64,000 bases of DNA from Gnetum montanum (lineage: Eukaryota > Streptophyta > Gnetopsida > Gnetales > Gnetaceae), in assembly GCA_015680685.1 (NCBI GenBank), contig MNCI01028786.1, forward strand, positions 297,326 to 361,325, read 5' to 3'. Shown piece by piece: positions 11,080 through 22,814 of this stretch. The notes under the pieces are model-generated. The model saw only the letters and a program-made list of their open reading frames with translations, did not search any database and was not told where the DNA came from. Both the position numbers and the translations under genes were made by a program. Position 1 is the first letter of the stretch; each line of letters begins with the position of its first letter.

Positions 11080-12400
11080 TCTTTGTTGTCCCATCGTAAT
11101 CAAGATAAATGATCAACAACAACATTCTCAGTGCCTTTATGATTGATCATTGTAAGATCGAACTCTTGTAAGATCACGAGCCACCATATGATGTAGGGGC
11201 TCACCGTTGGTTTATTCATCAAGAATTGGATTGCACTATGATCCGTGTGTACAAATATCCTATAGCGTAATACATAGTGCCTAAATTTTTCTAGTGCAAA
11301 CACCATAACCATTAATTCTTTTTCTATTATGATGTTGTTGAGCTATGTACCAGCAATACTTTGACTTGCATAGTGAATGTAATAGGGTTGCTTTTGGTCA
11401 TTGGATGCATCAGTCATTATGTGGAATGGTCTGGACTAGTCAGGAGCTTGTAGAATGGGTGTTTCTACAAGCTTCTATTTCAAGGGTTGGAAAGCTAGCT
11501 CACATTCCTTGGTCCATTCAAAGGGTATGTCCTTCTTCGTTAATTCTACCAATGGTTTTTCAATCTTTAAAAAGTTCTCGATGAAGCATCTATAATAGCT
11601 AGTATGTCCAAGGAATGATTGGATATCTTTTATAGTTTCAAATTGATGAGTGATTCCTTGGATGACTTTAATATTTTCAGGATCTACCTCTATCCTTGTT
11701 TATGAAATCTTATGCCCTAACACAACGCCTTCTTGGACCATTAAATGGATTTTTTGCCAATTGAGCCTTAAGTTGGTTTCTACACATCATTTCAATACTT
11801 TCTCCAATCAGTCCAATGCTTGTTCGAAGTCTGCTCCATAGGTGGAGAAATTATCCATAAAAACCTCCACACCATTCCCTATTTGTTGCTAAAATGTACT
11901 TAGAACCAAACATTGAAATGTTGCTAGGGCATTGCATAAGCCAAACGGCATCTGCCTATATGCAATATCACCCAAGGACTTGTGAATGTAGTCTCAACTT
12001 GGTCTTCTGGTGCTATTTTAATTTGATTGTATCCATTGTAACTATCCAGAAAACTATAGTAGCAATGCCCTGCAATGGTATCTAAGACTTGGTCGACGAA
12101 TGACAATGGGAAGTGGTCTTTGAATGTTGCCATGTTAAGTAACTTAAAGTCTATACACACCCTCCATTTACCTTCCTTTTTAGGCACAATGACTAATGGA
12201 CTAACCCATTCACTATCAGCAGTGGGGTAGATGAACCCAAGTTTTAAAAGTTGTTCAATTTCTTCTCTAACCACTTTCTTAAGCTTAGGGTTCAGTTGTC
12301 CTTGCGGTTGTCGTCAAGGTTTATGGAGGGGTCAGTGTAAATTCTATGTTGGCATATCCTATGATCTATTCTAGTTAATTTGGGATATGACCAAGTAAAG
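11080..12400 (-). pseudogene. E1 reverse transcriptase and RNase H
   Basis: Palm frame 11924-12274 holds 'WVSPLVIVPKKEGKWRVCI', then 'DFKLLN' and 'DHFPLSFVDQVLDTIAGH', then 'YSFLDSYNGYNQI'. The catalytic box, at 11850-11861, reads FMDN. The second catalytic Asp of the Y/F-x-D-D motif has become Asn by one G-to-A change, which should kill polymerase activity. RNase H (11100-11312 plus broken upstream parts) keeps 'FALEKFRHYVL' and 'HTDHSAIQFLMNKP', then 'ILQEFDLTMINHKGTENV' and 'VVDHLS'. Several stops separate the parts. Confidence 0.85.
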
Positions 12401-12818
12401 GATTTTGACCATTTATTTACCATTTCAGCAGTCTTTCTTTTTGTTGAGGAGCGAGCTTAGCATTAATGATTATCAATTTTCCATTCTTGAGAAATGTGCA
12501 CGCCATACTAGTGGGAAATGATTTTAACTCAAGGGGATCTTGTTTAAACTTGTCAGGGATTTCCAATTTCCCCTAGTTGGTATTTTCAGTGTCAATATTT
12601 GGAAGTTGGTGGTGGACTTGCTCTAATACATCTATGCTATCGATATAGGCACAAGTCAAGCTCTCAGTTGGTTCCATGCATAGAGTTGAGTTGCTCTCTT
12701 AGTCAACTATTAGCCATTGGGTGCCTTCCTGTCTTGTGGCTGCTACATACATGCATCTTTGTATGTCAGTTATTTGTGCACACTGGTTGCATGCAAGCAA
12801 TGTTAAGCGTTGTACAAA

Positions 12819-13406
12819 CTAGATCTTCCGCACGTAGTTGCACCCTGTATCACTGTATGCGATGCATGGAACTTTCTTCTTCTCAATCTTTCCAAACATG
12901 TTTTTCTTTGATATTTCTAGGGAAATATCATGTATTCTTAGGCACACATCAATTGTGCTTAGCCATGCTCTTCCCATAATGATTGGGAAGTCCCCCTTAC
13001 AATTGTTGACTTGAATCACTAGGAAAACGGTTGGATATGACCACCCACAAATAGTGGTGACAATGCCCTCCACTAGTCCTAATGGGACAGTGATGGACTG
13101 GTTGGCCAACTCTAAACAAATGTTACTCTTTTTTAGTAGAGGCAGGTTCCAAGCTTTGTACATTTCTTAAGAGATTAAGTTAATGCCCGAACCTGAATCC
13201 AAAAGAGCTTTGCAAGGCTCGTTCCTAGTGATTTGCAAATATATAAGGGGGCTTCTAGGATCAGAGAATTTCCTAGGAAGATGACTAGCTTTAATCCAAT
13301 CAGTAATGGCATGAGTTAACATGATCATGTGTGTTGGGTGTAATTTTTGGTTCAAAGGAAGCTCCAAAGATTCAAATGATGGTAAGGCAATTCGACAATT
13401 AGCCAC
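12819..13406 (-). pseudogene. E1 retroviral-type aspartic protease
   Basis: Frames 13167-13406 and 12819-13163 together give a pepsin-like retroviral protease. The catalytic motif LLDSGSGINLIS is near 13170-13205, where families usually have D-T/S-G-A. The flap/C-terminal part reads 'VPLGLVEGIVTTICGWSYP', then FPIIMGRAWLSTID. The frame breaks at a stop just after 'SQEMYK' and resumes with 'YKAWNLPLLKKSNICLEL'. The active-site Asp is intact, but the frame is not continuous with gag or RT. The family role is maturation of Gag-Pol. Confidence 0.82.
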
Positions 13407-13559
13407 TTGTGGCTATAAGGACTTGGTTGGATTTTTGGTTCTAAAGAAAGGTCTTTTCTTTGTGTGGTTTTTTGAACCGATACTAGGTTGAGGATTGGCA
13501 ACCCTTGTAGCGCTACGTTGCCGTAGCTGGGCAAGAAGCTCACCCTGCATAGTTGGAGT

Positions 13560-15860
13560 AGGTGGTAATGGAGCTAATGGTGGAAGAGGTGCAGTTGGAT
13601 GAGAAGAATAGTACGTTTGTGGAATATCACTCCTAGGAGAAGGAGTTCTATAGTGCTCATGGTTTTGGTAGTGAGGCTAAGAAGCAACATGACTAGTGGA
13701 GTCACATGGAGAAATCGACTGCTTAACGTAGTACCCATATGGGTCACGTTGACAGTAAGGGTATAGTTGATGTGGCAATGACATTCCCCATGATTGTGGG
13801 TGTTTCCATTGTTGATACTATTTATTCAGTTGTGGTGAAACTCCACTCGGATAGTATGTCAAAGTTTGGTGGAATTGCCTTAGGTTACCTTGAGGATAAG
13901 GTAACCTTTTGGGTGTTTGCCATCTGTTTAATTGAGAGTTTAGTGCATACACCCCAGACTCTTGCAGATGTGAAACTACTGGGCAACATCCTTTAGGATG
14001 GTCATATTGGCATATCTCACATCCACCATCATTTTTTGTATCTGAATCCACAACCTCTTTAATGATGGAAACTTTTCCCTTACCTTTATTATGTGTAGAC
14101 TCAGCTTCTTTCTTTTTCCTTCTCTCTTGATCACTACTTTGTTCTCTAAACTCCTCTACTATTTTTAGAACGATTTGAAATTTATCATCTAGGGAGTTCT
14201 CTAGACTCATCTAGTACTTTGCCCTCTACTCCTCTACTTTTTTTGATACTTCTAATGTAAATTTTTGAATGGGCAAAGTCTTCCTATTCACCATCTCTTC
14301 GAGTGGTGACTCTTCTTCATCTTCACAAAATCTAACTTCCTTCTTTCAAAGGGAAGGATCCCTATTGTATTCCTTTGCACTTTCTCTTTTTCTTAACTCA
14401 TCTTCCTCCTTGGCAACTTTCTCCAACAATCTTTGTATTTGATGGGCTCGAACGCCAAATAGCCTTCCTTGGGCATAAGTCCCAAGGGTTCTTTGCATTT
14501 CGTACCTAAGCCCATCGATGAGATGACGTAGTTGTTCCCTTTGCGAGTAACCATGGCTAGGGCAATGATGTAATAATTCATAATATCAGCCCATGGAAGC
14601 ATCCAAGGGTTCATGTCTTCCTTGTTTCCATCCTTGGATTTGCCTATGCAAGTTGAACACTCGGGAGTACATTTGATACTTATTGTTGAAAAACTCCAAC
14701 ATGGTACTCCATCAATGAATGGATTTCGGTTCTAAGGACCGGTACTAGCTTTTTGCTTCCTTGATCAATGTTTATGGAAACAACTTTAGTTTTTGCCACT
14801 TGTTTTCTATATTTTGAAAGGCACATGCATCATGAGGATCAGCATTGTATCCCCCTTCAAATCATGGGATGTTGTTCATGTCTAGTCTTTTGATTTTACT
14901 ATCCTTTTGGTGCCTTGTTAGGATCCTAATGGCCTTGGTTATATCTAGCATACTTCGGGTGGCAAGTAGGGATTCATTGTGATCATATTTTCTATGATGT
15001 CTATGATGCCTATGATGTTCCCTACTCTCCCTTCTTTTGTGATGTATTTCTATGAAATGCCCTCATCCCCTTTCTCGACTATTTTGTCTATGATCTTTGT
15101 TTCACTTACCATTGTCCTTATGATCTTTCCCTTTGCAATTGCGTTTAGACTCCAAAGGAGAGGGGGAAGGAGATGAAGAAGGTGAAGAGGAAGGAGGACT
15201 AGCATCATGATGATGCCTATGTCTTTCTCTTTGGTGGTCTCAACCTCAGTCATGGTTAGAATCAGAATGTCTGTCAATGTCACGTGTTCGTGTTCCTTTT
15301 TTAGACTCTTTGTGTTCGTTGGTATCAGAACCTGCGCTATGAATAGCTGAGTAAAGATTGTGATACACAACTCCTTGACTAAAGTCAATGAGAGGAACAT
15401 CATTTTGTGGAAAACCTCCCAAGGCAGGTTCACCACCCTCATTTTCACTTAGGACATATGGAACATCCTGGGACCACTTCCCCTTTATAGATTTATAATG
15501 TCTCTCCTGTTGTAAGTCCCTTTGGCATTGTACCTTTGTGGGTCGATACTCTCTTGAGTCATGTTCACACACAACCTATTCTGCATGTAAGTTCTACATA
15601 CTGATTCATGTGAAAGCACGAAGAAGCTTGCTTGGGATTGAGTGATCGAGAGGTAACACTATGTTACCTTCTAAATCATGCCAACATAGTTGTTCATCCT
15701 GGTGGAAGATAAAGGTAAAGTTTGGTATATACTCATCAGGGTGAGTGTATACCATGTGAAACTGTTGGGGCACTAGTGGATCATCATGTGTACTACACCT
15801 TCGATTGCTCATTGTGTTAGACCTAGTCAGTGAAGCACTCTCATAAGAAGAAGGAGACAT
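13560..15860 (-). pseudogene. E1 gag
   Basis: Capsid/nucleocapsid precursor in several frames. The start is ATG at 15860 (MSPSSYES), as in E2. The N-terminal block (15606-15860) has 'YTHPDEYIPNFTFIFHQDEQ'. The second block (15246-15572) has 'EYRPTKVQCQRDLQQERHY' and an Arg/Asp/Ser-rich tail. The capsid-like core lies near 14390-14750. The C-terminal block (13818-14210) includes a knuckle CEICQYDHPKGCC near 13980-14025 that fits CX2CX3HX4C, one residue shorter than the usual retroviral spacing. The same spacing occurs in E2 and E3, so it is a family trait. Frameshifts between blocks make it a pseudogene. Confidence 0.8.
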
Positions 15861-15978
15861 GATTGATTATTCATTATGCAATACTCTCTTTTTAATAATT
15901 GTAGGACAACTAACCCTAAGGGTTCATTCCAATAATGGAAAGATTTATTGAGTTCTAATCAGCGCACAAACAACAAAA

Positions 15979-15996
15979 TCCTCAGCAACAACACCA
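15979..15996 (-). other. E1 primer binding site (tRNA-Asp)
   Basis: The minus strand reads TGGTGTTGTTGCTGAGGA, one base after the LTR end. It differs from the tRNA-Asp 3'-end complement TGGCGCCGTTGCCGGGGA at five positions, all C to T or G to A. Confidence 0.85.
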
Positions 15997-15997
15997 A

Positions 15998-16834
15998 TGA
16001 TGAGCAACGAGGTACCCTTATGCCCAACCATACAAATATGAGTGTTTATGCGTGATCTAGTCAAACTCCAAGGATTAAGTGCTTATGCGCTTACACAGAA
16101 AAAGGATGAGTTAGTCGATCGTTGTCTTCCCAAGCTTACTTGTAAGGCACGATTGTATGGTTAAGTAAACTTGAGGTATATAATTTTTATGCTTTTTATA
16201 TTTTATGTTCCTGGTGCTTAAAGTGGAGAAATGAAATAATTTAACAACTAGTGTGATTTAACTAGTTAACTATTCTCTAACTAGTGCTAACACTAGCATC
16301 CGTTCCTACTTGCTAGACACATCCTGAACTAGTGTAACACTACTGGGATTACCAAATTCTAGTTGTTACTAGGTTACCAAGTGTTCCATGTATGCTCGAA
16401 GTGGTCATATTGAGTGTACTAATTCATTGGTAATTAACAATTCAATAAAAATAACATTAACTAACTAATGAGAGTAGCAAATAACAGTAAATAACATTTA
16501 AATGAAACAATTAAACTATTTTGAATGTTGCAAGGTTGATCACAAAGTTCATCTTTATTTCTAGTCACAAGGTGTGCTCAGGTACATAATGCTCGAGTAA
16601 AGATCCATTTACTTTATGACTCCTATTGTGGGCACTCAGAAATAATTCTAACTCTAGAAAGGGGAATTGCAAGAGTTCAGCTAAGGGACTAAGAAACTAA
16701 CTCCCAAACCAAGTGCCCCGGTCTCTTATTTATAGGCAACGAGACAGGTTCCCACATCAAGTGATGGCGGGCTCCGATATCGTGGACTCGATATCACAGA
16801 TCCAATATCATGGTCCCAATATTGCAACTCATCA
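15998..16834 (-). repeat. E1 5' LTR
   Basis: 837 bp. On the minus strand it starts TGATGAGTTGCAATATTGGG, carries several GATATC-like cores at 16775-16825, a TATA box at 16727-16734, and ends CTCATCA at 15998. The counterpart is 6874-7691. Confidence 0.92.
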
Positions 16835-18555
16835 AATGCAAAGTGAAATACTAGAAAGCACAAAGTTTATTTTTCTAAATAATTCCAATAATGGATGTAT
16901 TTTACACAATAAATTGATATAAAAAATTATGGTGATGCTATCAAATGCATCCATGGAAATCTAACTGGAAGTGTCCAATATAAAAAAATACTATGCAGTA
17001 GAATGCAGAAATCTTTGAGAATAAAAAAAATCAAAGTTGCAATGCTAGATTTTCATAGTTATCAATTTCATCCAAAGGAAGAAACAAATTCACAATATTA
17101 TTCAATACATTATGTCTAAAACAAGAATTTAAAACCTAAGCACCACATCTATTAACAACATAGATTGTTAATGTGCTCATCAAAATTAATTTTAGAATTC
17201 TAGGGATGTTGTTGGACATCCATGTTGTGCACTTGTCATTCCCATATAAATTGAGTTCTTATGTGTAGACCTCAAAGAAGTAAACAATATGAAAATGTCT
17301 TTGCTTGTACAGAGTTGTGACCCTAATCTCCGTTGTGCAAAGAATCTGCAACAGAAATAAAATCATAAAAATGATTTGATGTACTTCAATGTTAGAAAGA
17401 AAGCTCATAATCTTAAAATGTAAATGCAACAAAAACACCATGAACATTCTCATGCTCTATTCACGTTCTCGAAATGCTAATCAATAACAAGACATTAGGG
17501 CACCAACATCACTAATGCCCTCGTTGGCGCTTCATGACTGTAGCAGTAGTTCTACGAGCTCAAAGAAGTTTTGTTACTCTCATTCATTCTCTAAGATTTG
17601 ACAAGCAGACGTGAAGTAGGATTTGTTGCTAATATGCAGTAGAGGAGGCAATTGCAAAAGCAGCAAGAGCAAACCGATGGTGCTATGGGAAGAGCTCATC
17701 CACCAACGAGAAGCAAAGCAACAACAACGTGACTCTTTCTCCATCGTAGTTGGCATAAATTTAGATAGAAATTCTACAATGACCAACATAGAGACACGAT
17801 CATGAGACTCTGACAACTTAGGATTTGAATATGCAGCTGACAAAAGGGATAGCAAAAGAGGTAGCTAAGGCAGATAGGCAGCGGCCAACAACAGTGCTAT
17901 AATGCAAAGCCAAGAACATGCAATTTTTGGCATGAAAGCCACAAGGATTGTGAAGGCCTCTACAAGGTTACACATCAACACAACATAGCAATACATGAAG
18001 CCCAAAGGCAGCAAAACTTATTTTTTAAAAACATTATTCATGTTAACATATACATTATCATTTTTTAACATTGAAAGGAGGTTTTCTTTAGTTTAAGTGA
18101 TGGATTTATGAATTACAATTTTATTTTCTAAGGGTATTTAAGAATTCTAATATATATATATATATATTATTACTTATAGAAGTTACACTATTCCCTTGAA
18201 ATTTGTAAGGTTATAATTACTCATAGGACACTTGCTCACCATGGCATGTATTCCTCAAATATTTGTAACTTCCTATGGTTATCCCCTTGATATTTTTTGC
18301 CAATAGAACACTTGGCAATCATACCTCAAATTTCTAGTAACTTTTTATGGAAGTTATAACTTCTAGGATGGTTATAAATTAATCCCTAGATATTTGTAAT
18401 ACCCTTAACTTTTCATGACTATTGTAACTACCCAAAGCCATTTAAAAAAAAGGCTTCAAAGGTAAAAAAGAAAGAGAGGAGAATGGGAGGTGAAGCAACT
18501 TGGAAGAAGATTGAAGATTGTAAAAGCATGGCTTGTTAAAGACATCATTTCAGCT
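16835..18555. other. No gene recognised between E1 and the R1 repeat
   Basis: AT-rich. An (AT)n microsatellite lies at 18151-18169. The open frame on the minus strand at 17580-17855 (91 codons) resembles no family and is rich in Ser and Leu from repeats. The 18180-18550 stretch has short repeated phrases ('ggacacttg', 'atttgtaa', 'gttataa'), and may be the upstream part of the repeat that follows. Confidence 0.5.
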
Positions 18556-19620
18556 TCTTTGTTTTAATCCTGTGAGTTCATTACTTCTCATTTTGTTACA
18601 GTTACTTAGCTAATGGTTTAGATAGTATCATGCTTGGCATTTAATTTTGGGATTTTTCCTAGGTTGCTTTTATAGCTTTGTTTTTAGGCAATAGTAGACT
18701 CCTATTAAGATTTTCCATAGAAGAGCTTATGTTGTTGAAAATCCTCAAGAGCAATTTAATAGTAATATCTTAGTAAAATTGTCTGTTTTGAGCAAAGAGA
18801 ACTTAGAAAAATCTTTGGTATTTTGAGACGACTGAAATAGCTTCATAATTTTAAAGAGCATTGCCTTGGTATTTGAATTCTAAAATTGTCAAATTTTTTG
18901 AAGGATCTATTGAATGCAATCTTTGACAACTATTAATTGGCCAAAATAGAGACTCGTACTTTGTTGTTTACGCAGCAATTTTTGGTAGTATAATAAGATT
19001 GTCTTTATGAAATTGCTTGTTGAGCTCATAAAGTTTGAACAATTTGTAGTTATTGAATTAGGAATAGCTTTATTGTGAAATGTTTTCTTGTGTCAATTTA
19101 TCTTGCTTAAATATTTGAGATTTCACTCAATTATGCTTTTTTTTCCTTCTCTTTCTAAGTCCATTGGATCTTGCTCTATTTCTAGTTTTCTTGTGGAACT
19201 TTTTCTTTGGAGGAAATAAGGAGTAGATTGGCAAAATTATGCTCAAAATTTTTTGCAAAATTTTATTTGTTACAAGTATTGTACTATAGGGACCATATAG
19301 ACTAAGTAATTGAACAAGATAGGAATCTCCAACAACTCATAGTATTTGACAAAGATAGCTAAATCTCTTTTATGATAGCTGATTACAGTTTTATACGCAA
19401 CCCAACCATTTCAACATTCGCAACAGTAAAATACATACTCACATTTTGTACGTTTCACAATTACTAAGTTTCTTTGGAGGTATTTGGGCCTAATGTTACT
19501 AGAGACCAACAAGCACCTAAACCCTATTTGAAAAACACCTTCATTTCCCGTGACCCCCAAGGTTGTGAGTGAAAAAAGGCCCTAATGTTGGTGGTCTGAT
19601 CCCAAATAGTTGCCAATACA
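18556..19620 (+). repeat. Diverged direct repeat R1 (partner R2)
   Basis: Starts 'ttgttttaatcctgtgagtt' and ends 'cccaaatagttgccaata'. It is paired with 19958-20979 in the same order and orientation, including 'tagtatcatgcttgg', 'gatcctc/gctctgttg' blocks and 'gaccatatagact'. By eye about four fifths of bases match in the better parts. It ends exactly where E4 RT sequence starts. Its nature (LTR or other insertion) is not established. Confidence 0.7.
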
Positions 19621-19957
19621 CATACAAAGATTTAGCCATGAAGCCAAGATGTCAATCATAAGGCAAATTTTTCTCAAGCTAAAGAATGTGGTGAAGTAAG
19701 AAATTTAAAAACTTCTCATGGTAGGATTCATATACCTTATTACAAATACTAAGTGGGTGAGCCCACTTGTCATTATGCCAAAGAAATAAGGTAAATAGTA
19801 TATCTATATCGACTTTGAGTTGTTGGATATGGCCATGTTGAAGGATCTCATTTTTTTCATTTATTGATTAGGTACTAGACACCATAGCAAGATACAAATA
19901 TTACAGCTTCTTGGATGGTTATAGTGTTTATAACCATAGCGAGACATCATTTTGACC
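19621..19957 (+). pseudogene. E4 reverse transcriptase, 5' part
   Basis: Broken frames match the RT palm entry of E1/E2: 'AMKPRC', a degraded linker, 'FIYLITNTKWVSPLVIMPKK', 'YIDFELLDMAMLKD' and 'YYSFLDGYSVYNH' equivalents. The corresponding E2 DNA is 40935-41240. It is cut at about 19957 by R2, and about 300 bp including the catalytic F-x-D-D box is missing. Plus strand. Confidence 0.72.
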
Positions 19958-20979
19958 ACTTTGTTTTAATCCTATGAGTTCATTATTTCCTATTTTTTTT
20001 TAGTTTCTTAGCTAGTGATTTATGTAGTATCATGCTTGGAATTTAAATTTGGGATTTTTAGATTGCTTTTATAGTTCTTTGTTGCATGATAGTACACTCC
20101 TATTAACATTTTCCATAGAAGAACTCATGTTGGAAAGCCTCAAGAGCAATTTAATAGAGAAGTTTATTAGTATGCAATGTTTAAGGCTACTATTAGAATT
20201 GCTATAAGAGAGCCTCTACTATAGACAAGCTATTTGAGCAATTCAATAGTTTAGAGGGTTCAAAAAATCTTTGGTATTTTGATAGGATTGAAATAGCTTT
20301 TTGATTTTTAAAGTATATCCCCTTACTATTTCAATCAGAAATTGTCAAATCTTTGAAAGCTCTGTTGTATGCAATCATTGAAAACTATTATCTAGCCAAA
20401 ATAGAGACTCATACGTGGTAGTTTACATAGCAATGTTTCATAGTATAGTAGGATTGTCTTTAAGACATTGCTTGTTTGACCCTAGGAAGTTTGAACAATT
20501 CATAGATATTGAATTAGGGATAACTTTATTGTGAAGTATTTCCTAGTATTAATTTACCTTGCTTAAATATTTGAGATTTTTACACAAAGCTTCTTTCTTT
20601 TCTTTCTCTTTCCATAACTTTCTCTCTTTGGGGGAAATTAGGAGTATATTGGCAGATTTATGCTTAAATGGTTTTTACAAAATTTTATTTGTTACAAGTA
20701 GGTATTATAAGGACCATATAGACTACGTGATTGAACAAAATAGGAATCTCCAACAACTCACAATATTGTACAAAGTTGGCTAAATCTCTTTTAGGATAGT
20801 CGATTATAGCTTCATATGCAACCCAACTATTTCAACAGTCATAACAATAAACACATACTCATGTTTAACTACTAAGTCTATTTGGAGGTATTTTGGCCTT
20901 GGTGTTGCTAGAGACCAACGAGCACCTAAACCTTGTTTAAGGCACTCATTGGCAGTTGTGTCCCAAACAGTCACCAATA
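19958..20979 (+). repeat. Diverged direct repeat R2, splitting E4 RT
   Basis: Partner of R1 (18556-19620). Both its edges abut E4 pol: RT 'FLDGYS-YN' region on the left and the 'GHNISQTGIEVDPKK' equivalent on the right, so it replaces the middle of RT. It contains an open frame at 20559-20783 whose 'DHIDYVIEQNRNLQQL' segment is also visible in R1 with stops. That is suggestive of ancient coding, but no family is recognised. Confidence 0.7.
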
Positions 20980-21700
20980 AGTCCATAAAGAAATTACCTT
21001 ATAATGCACTAAATCTCTAAGAGGGGTATTAAAGTGAACCTACAGAAAATAAATGTGATCTACGGAATCATCCAAAGGCCTCAAATCGTAAAAGATGTAA
21101 TGTCATTACTTAGACACACTAACTTTTCCTAGCACTTCATCATCAAGAATTCTTTCAAAATTGCAAAATCATTGATGAAACTTACAACAAAGATGCACAT
21201 TTCATTTAGATAAAGGATTGTGAAAAGTTTATTGAGATCCTCAAGTAGAGGCTTGTAGATACAGCCATTCGACAAGCACCTAATTAGTTTAGGTCCTTTC
21301 ACATTATGACTTACATATCCAACTATGTTTTGGGGGTCATTATTACACAATTGAATAATTAGAAACACCCACATTACATCCACTATGCAAATAGAAGCAT
21401 TGTCTATATACAACTCAACTGCATCACAATGAAAAAGGAGCTAATGCTTGTAGTGTATGCACTTAAAAAGTTCAAGCACTATGTGTTTGACTATTTGGTA
21501 TTCATGCACATGAATCATAGTACAATTAGATTCCTCACTGACAAACCCATTGGTGAGTCCCAAAATCATTTAATGACTAGTGATCTTACAAGAATTCAAC
21601 ATCATAGCAATATATAAGAAGAGGATTGAGAATGTTGTTGTAGATCATTTATCTCAATTACAATGGAACAATGAGCCTAAAGAGGAACCCTTGTTTGATC
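20980..21700 (+). pseudogene. E4 RT thumb and RNase H remnant
   Basis: Resumes at the counterpart of E2 41545. 'VNLQKINVIYGIIQRPQIVK' is followed by 'LLRHTNFS', then a degraded connection domain. RNase H is 'SNYVLGVIITQLNN', then 'MKKELMLVVYALKKFKHYVF' and 'HMNHSTIRFLTDKP'. It ends with 'ILQEFNIIAIYKKRIENVVV' and 'DHLSQL' at 21580-21660. One catalytic Asp of RNase H (H-T/M-D-H) is now Asn ('HMNH'). Two frame breaks lie inside. Confidence 0.78.
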
Positions 21701-21819
21701 AATTCTTAAATGAACCTTTAGTTGCCAAGGCAACAAAAAGTTTTTCATCTAAATCCTTAGTTTTTAGACTATCTTACTTATCTAAAAGAATAAAAGGTCC
21801 CCACTAAATGGAATAAGTA

Positions 21820-22421
21820 TAGGACATAATAATTTCTTTATCAAGTGTAGGAATTCATGGAAATAGAGAGAAATCTCTATAAAATCTGTGTATATGACAT
21901 AGTTCATTGGTGTGTTCTAGAGAAGAACCAACTAAGGGTTCTATAAGATGCACATGAAGGACCATAAGGTAAACTCCATATATTGGCTACCACATGTGAC
22001 TTAGATTTGAACCTAACATTAATATAAAAAAAATTGAATGAACCTAAACATACTAGAAAAAAATCAAATGATTTTCCTAATACATAATGAGGTGTATAAA
22101 ATCTATAATTAGCAACAACATGATGTTTAAGATTCACCTTCTAGAACTACAACTAGAGGATAAGATCCTATAATATAACCCAAGTCATGTGCCCCAACAT
22201 ACCAAATTTCAAATGCTTTGAGAAGTGCCTTACATTGTCCATACAATTATAGATTAGGAATTTTATAGATTTACCTTCCTTGCAACTCACAAAAGCTCAT
22301 ACTAGTCAATATACGTCAAGTTAAAAGCATTCAAAGAAGTTAGGAAAACCATCACAATCTTAATGCACATTACAATTGTTATCATCCTATCCATCCTTCA
22401 TATCTTCTCCTTCAACATTAG
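21820..22421 (+). pseudogene. E4 integrase with core deletion, pol C-terminus
   Basis: 'VHWCVLEKNQLRVL-DAHEGP' (about 21900-21965) is the start of the integrase zinc region. Sequence then jumps to the region matching E2 43200 onward ('catgtgac-t-a-cttgaacct'). The tail matches the E2 C-terminal pol, including the 'CHVP-TKFQ' and 'LREVPYIV' equivalents at 22180-22240. Roughly 650 bp carrying the D-D-E core is deleted. The copy runs into ATTAG, where E3 inserts at 22422, and continues after 25617. Confidence 0.75.
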
Positions 22422-22732
22422 TGATGAGCCACGATATCGCGTACGCGATATCACATCCGCCACGCGATATCGTATCCTGCCTCATCTTCTATAAATAAGA
22501 GGTGGTGCCCTTTGTTCCAGAGTAGTAAGACTTAGACCCTTAGCTAGATTCTTGTAGTTTAGTCATTCTAGAGTTAGAAAAATTTTTATGTGCCAACAGT
22601 AGAAGTCATAGAGTGAACGAATATTTATTCGAGCAATTTGTACCTGAGCACACATTTGTGTACGGCAATCAAGATGAACTTTATGATAAACCTTGCAACA
22701 TATGGATTAAGATAATTAGTAATTAATTAGAA
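22422..22732 (+). repeat. E3 5' LTR, truncated
   Basis: Matches the first about 310 bp of 24845-25617, including a 20-bp perfect palindrome at 22433-22452 (GATATCGCGTACGCGATATC) and a TATA box at 22490-22497. It stops in the 'gtaattaatta' stretch and joins the gag leader. The rest of U5 and the primer site are deleted. Confidence 0.85.
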
Positions 22733-22814
22733 AACATACAGACGCTACAACGAACCCTTAGGGTTAATCAAGGAAAGATAAGACAATGGTAAATCACACA
22801 TCGAACAAGACCAA

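Larger units (their letters stand above)
6874..16834 (-). mobile_element. E1: full-length Athila/Tat-like Ty3/gypsy retrotransposon
   Basis: A 9,961-bp minus-strand element bounded by LTRs at 15998-16834 (5') and 6874-7691 (3'). Both start and end TGATGA/TCATCA. The flanking 5-mers are AATGT (6869-6873) and AATGC (16835-16839), a TSD differing by one transition. Internal order from the 5' end: tRNA-Asp primer site, gag, protease, RT, RNase H, integrase, post-pol ORF, a frame on the opposite strand, polypurine tract next to 7691. All genes carry stops and frameshifts. The integrase contains a piece of U5 plus primer site. The Athila/Tat assignment rests on primer type, 'WGIDFMGP' in integrase and 'DHFPLSFVDQ' in RT. 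Confidence 0.92.

Noticed and set aside
12599-12979. 126-codon plus-strand open frame
   Set aside because: Antisense shadow of E1 protease and linker.
15050-15448. 132-codon minus-strand open frame
   Set aside because: Alternative frame over the basic part of E1 gag; the gag frame is 15246-15572.
17580-17855. 91-codon minus-strand open frame
   Set aside because: Ser/Leu-rich, no homology recognised, antisense to another short frame.
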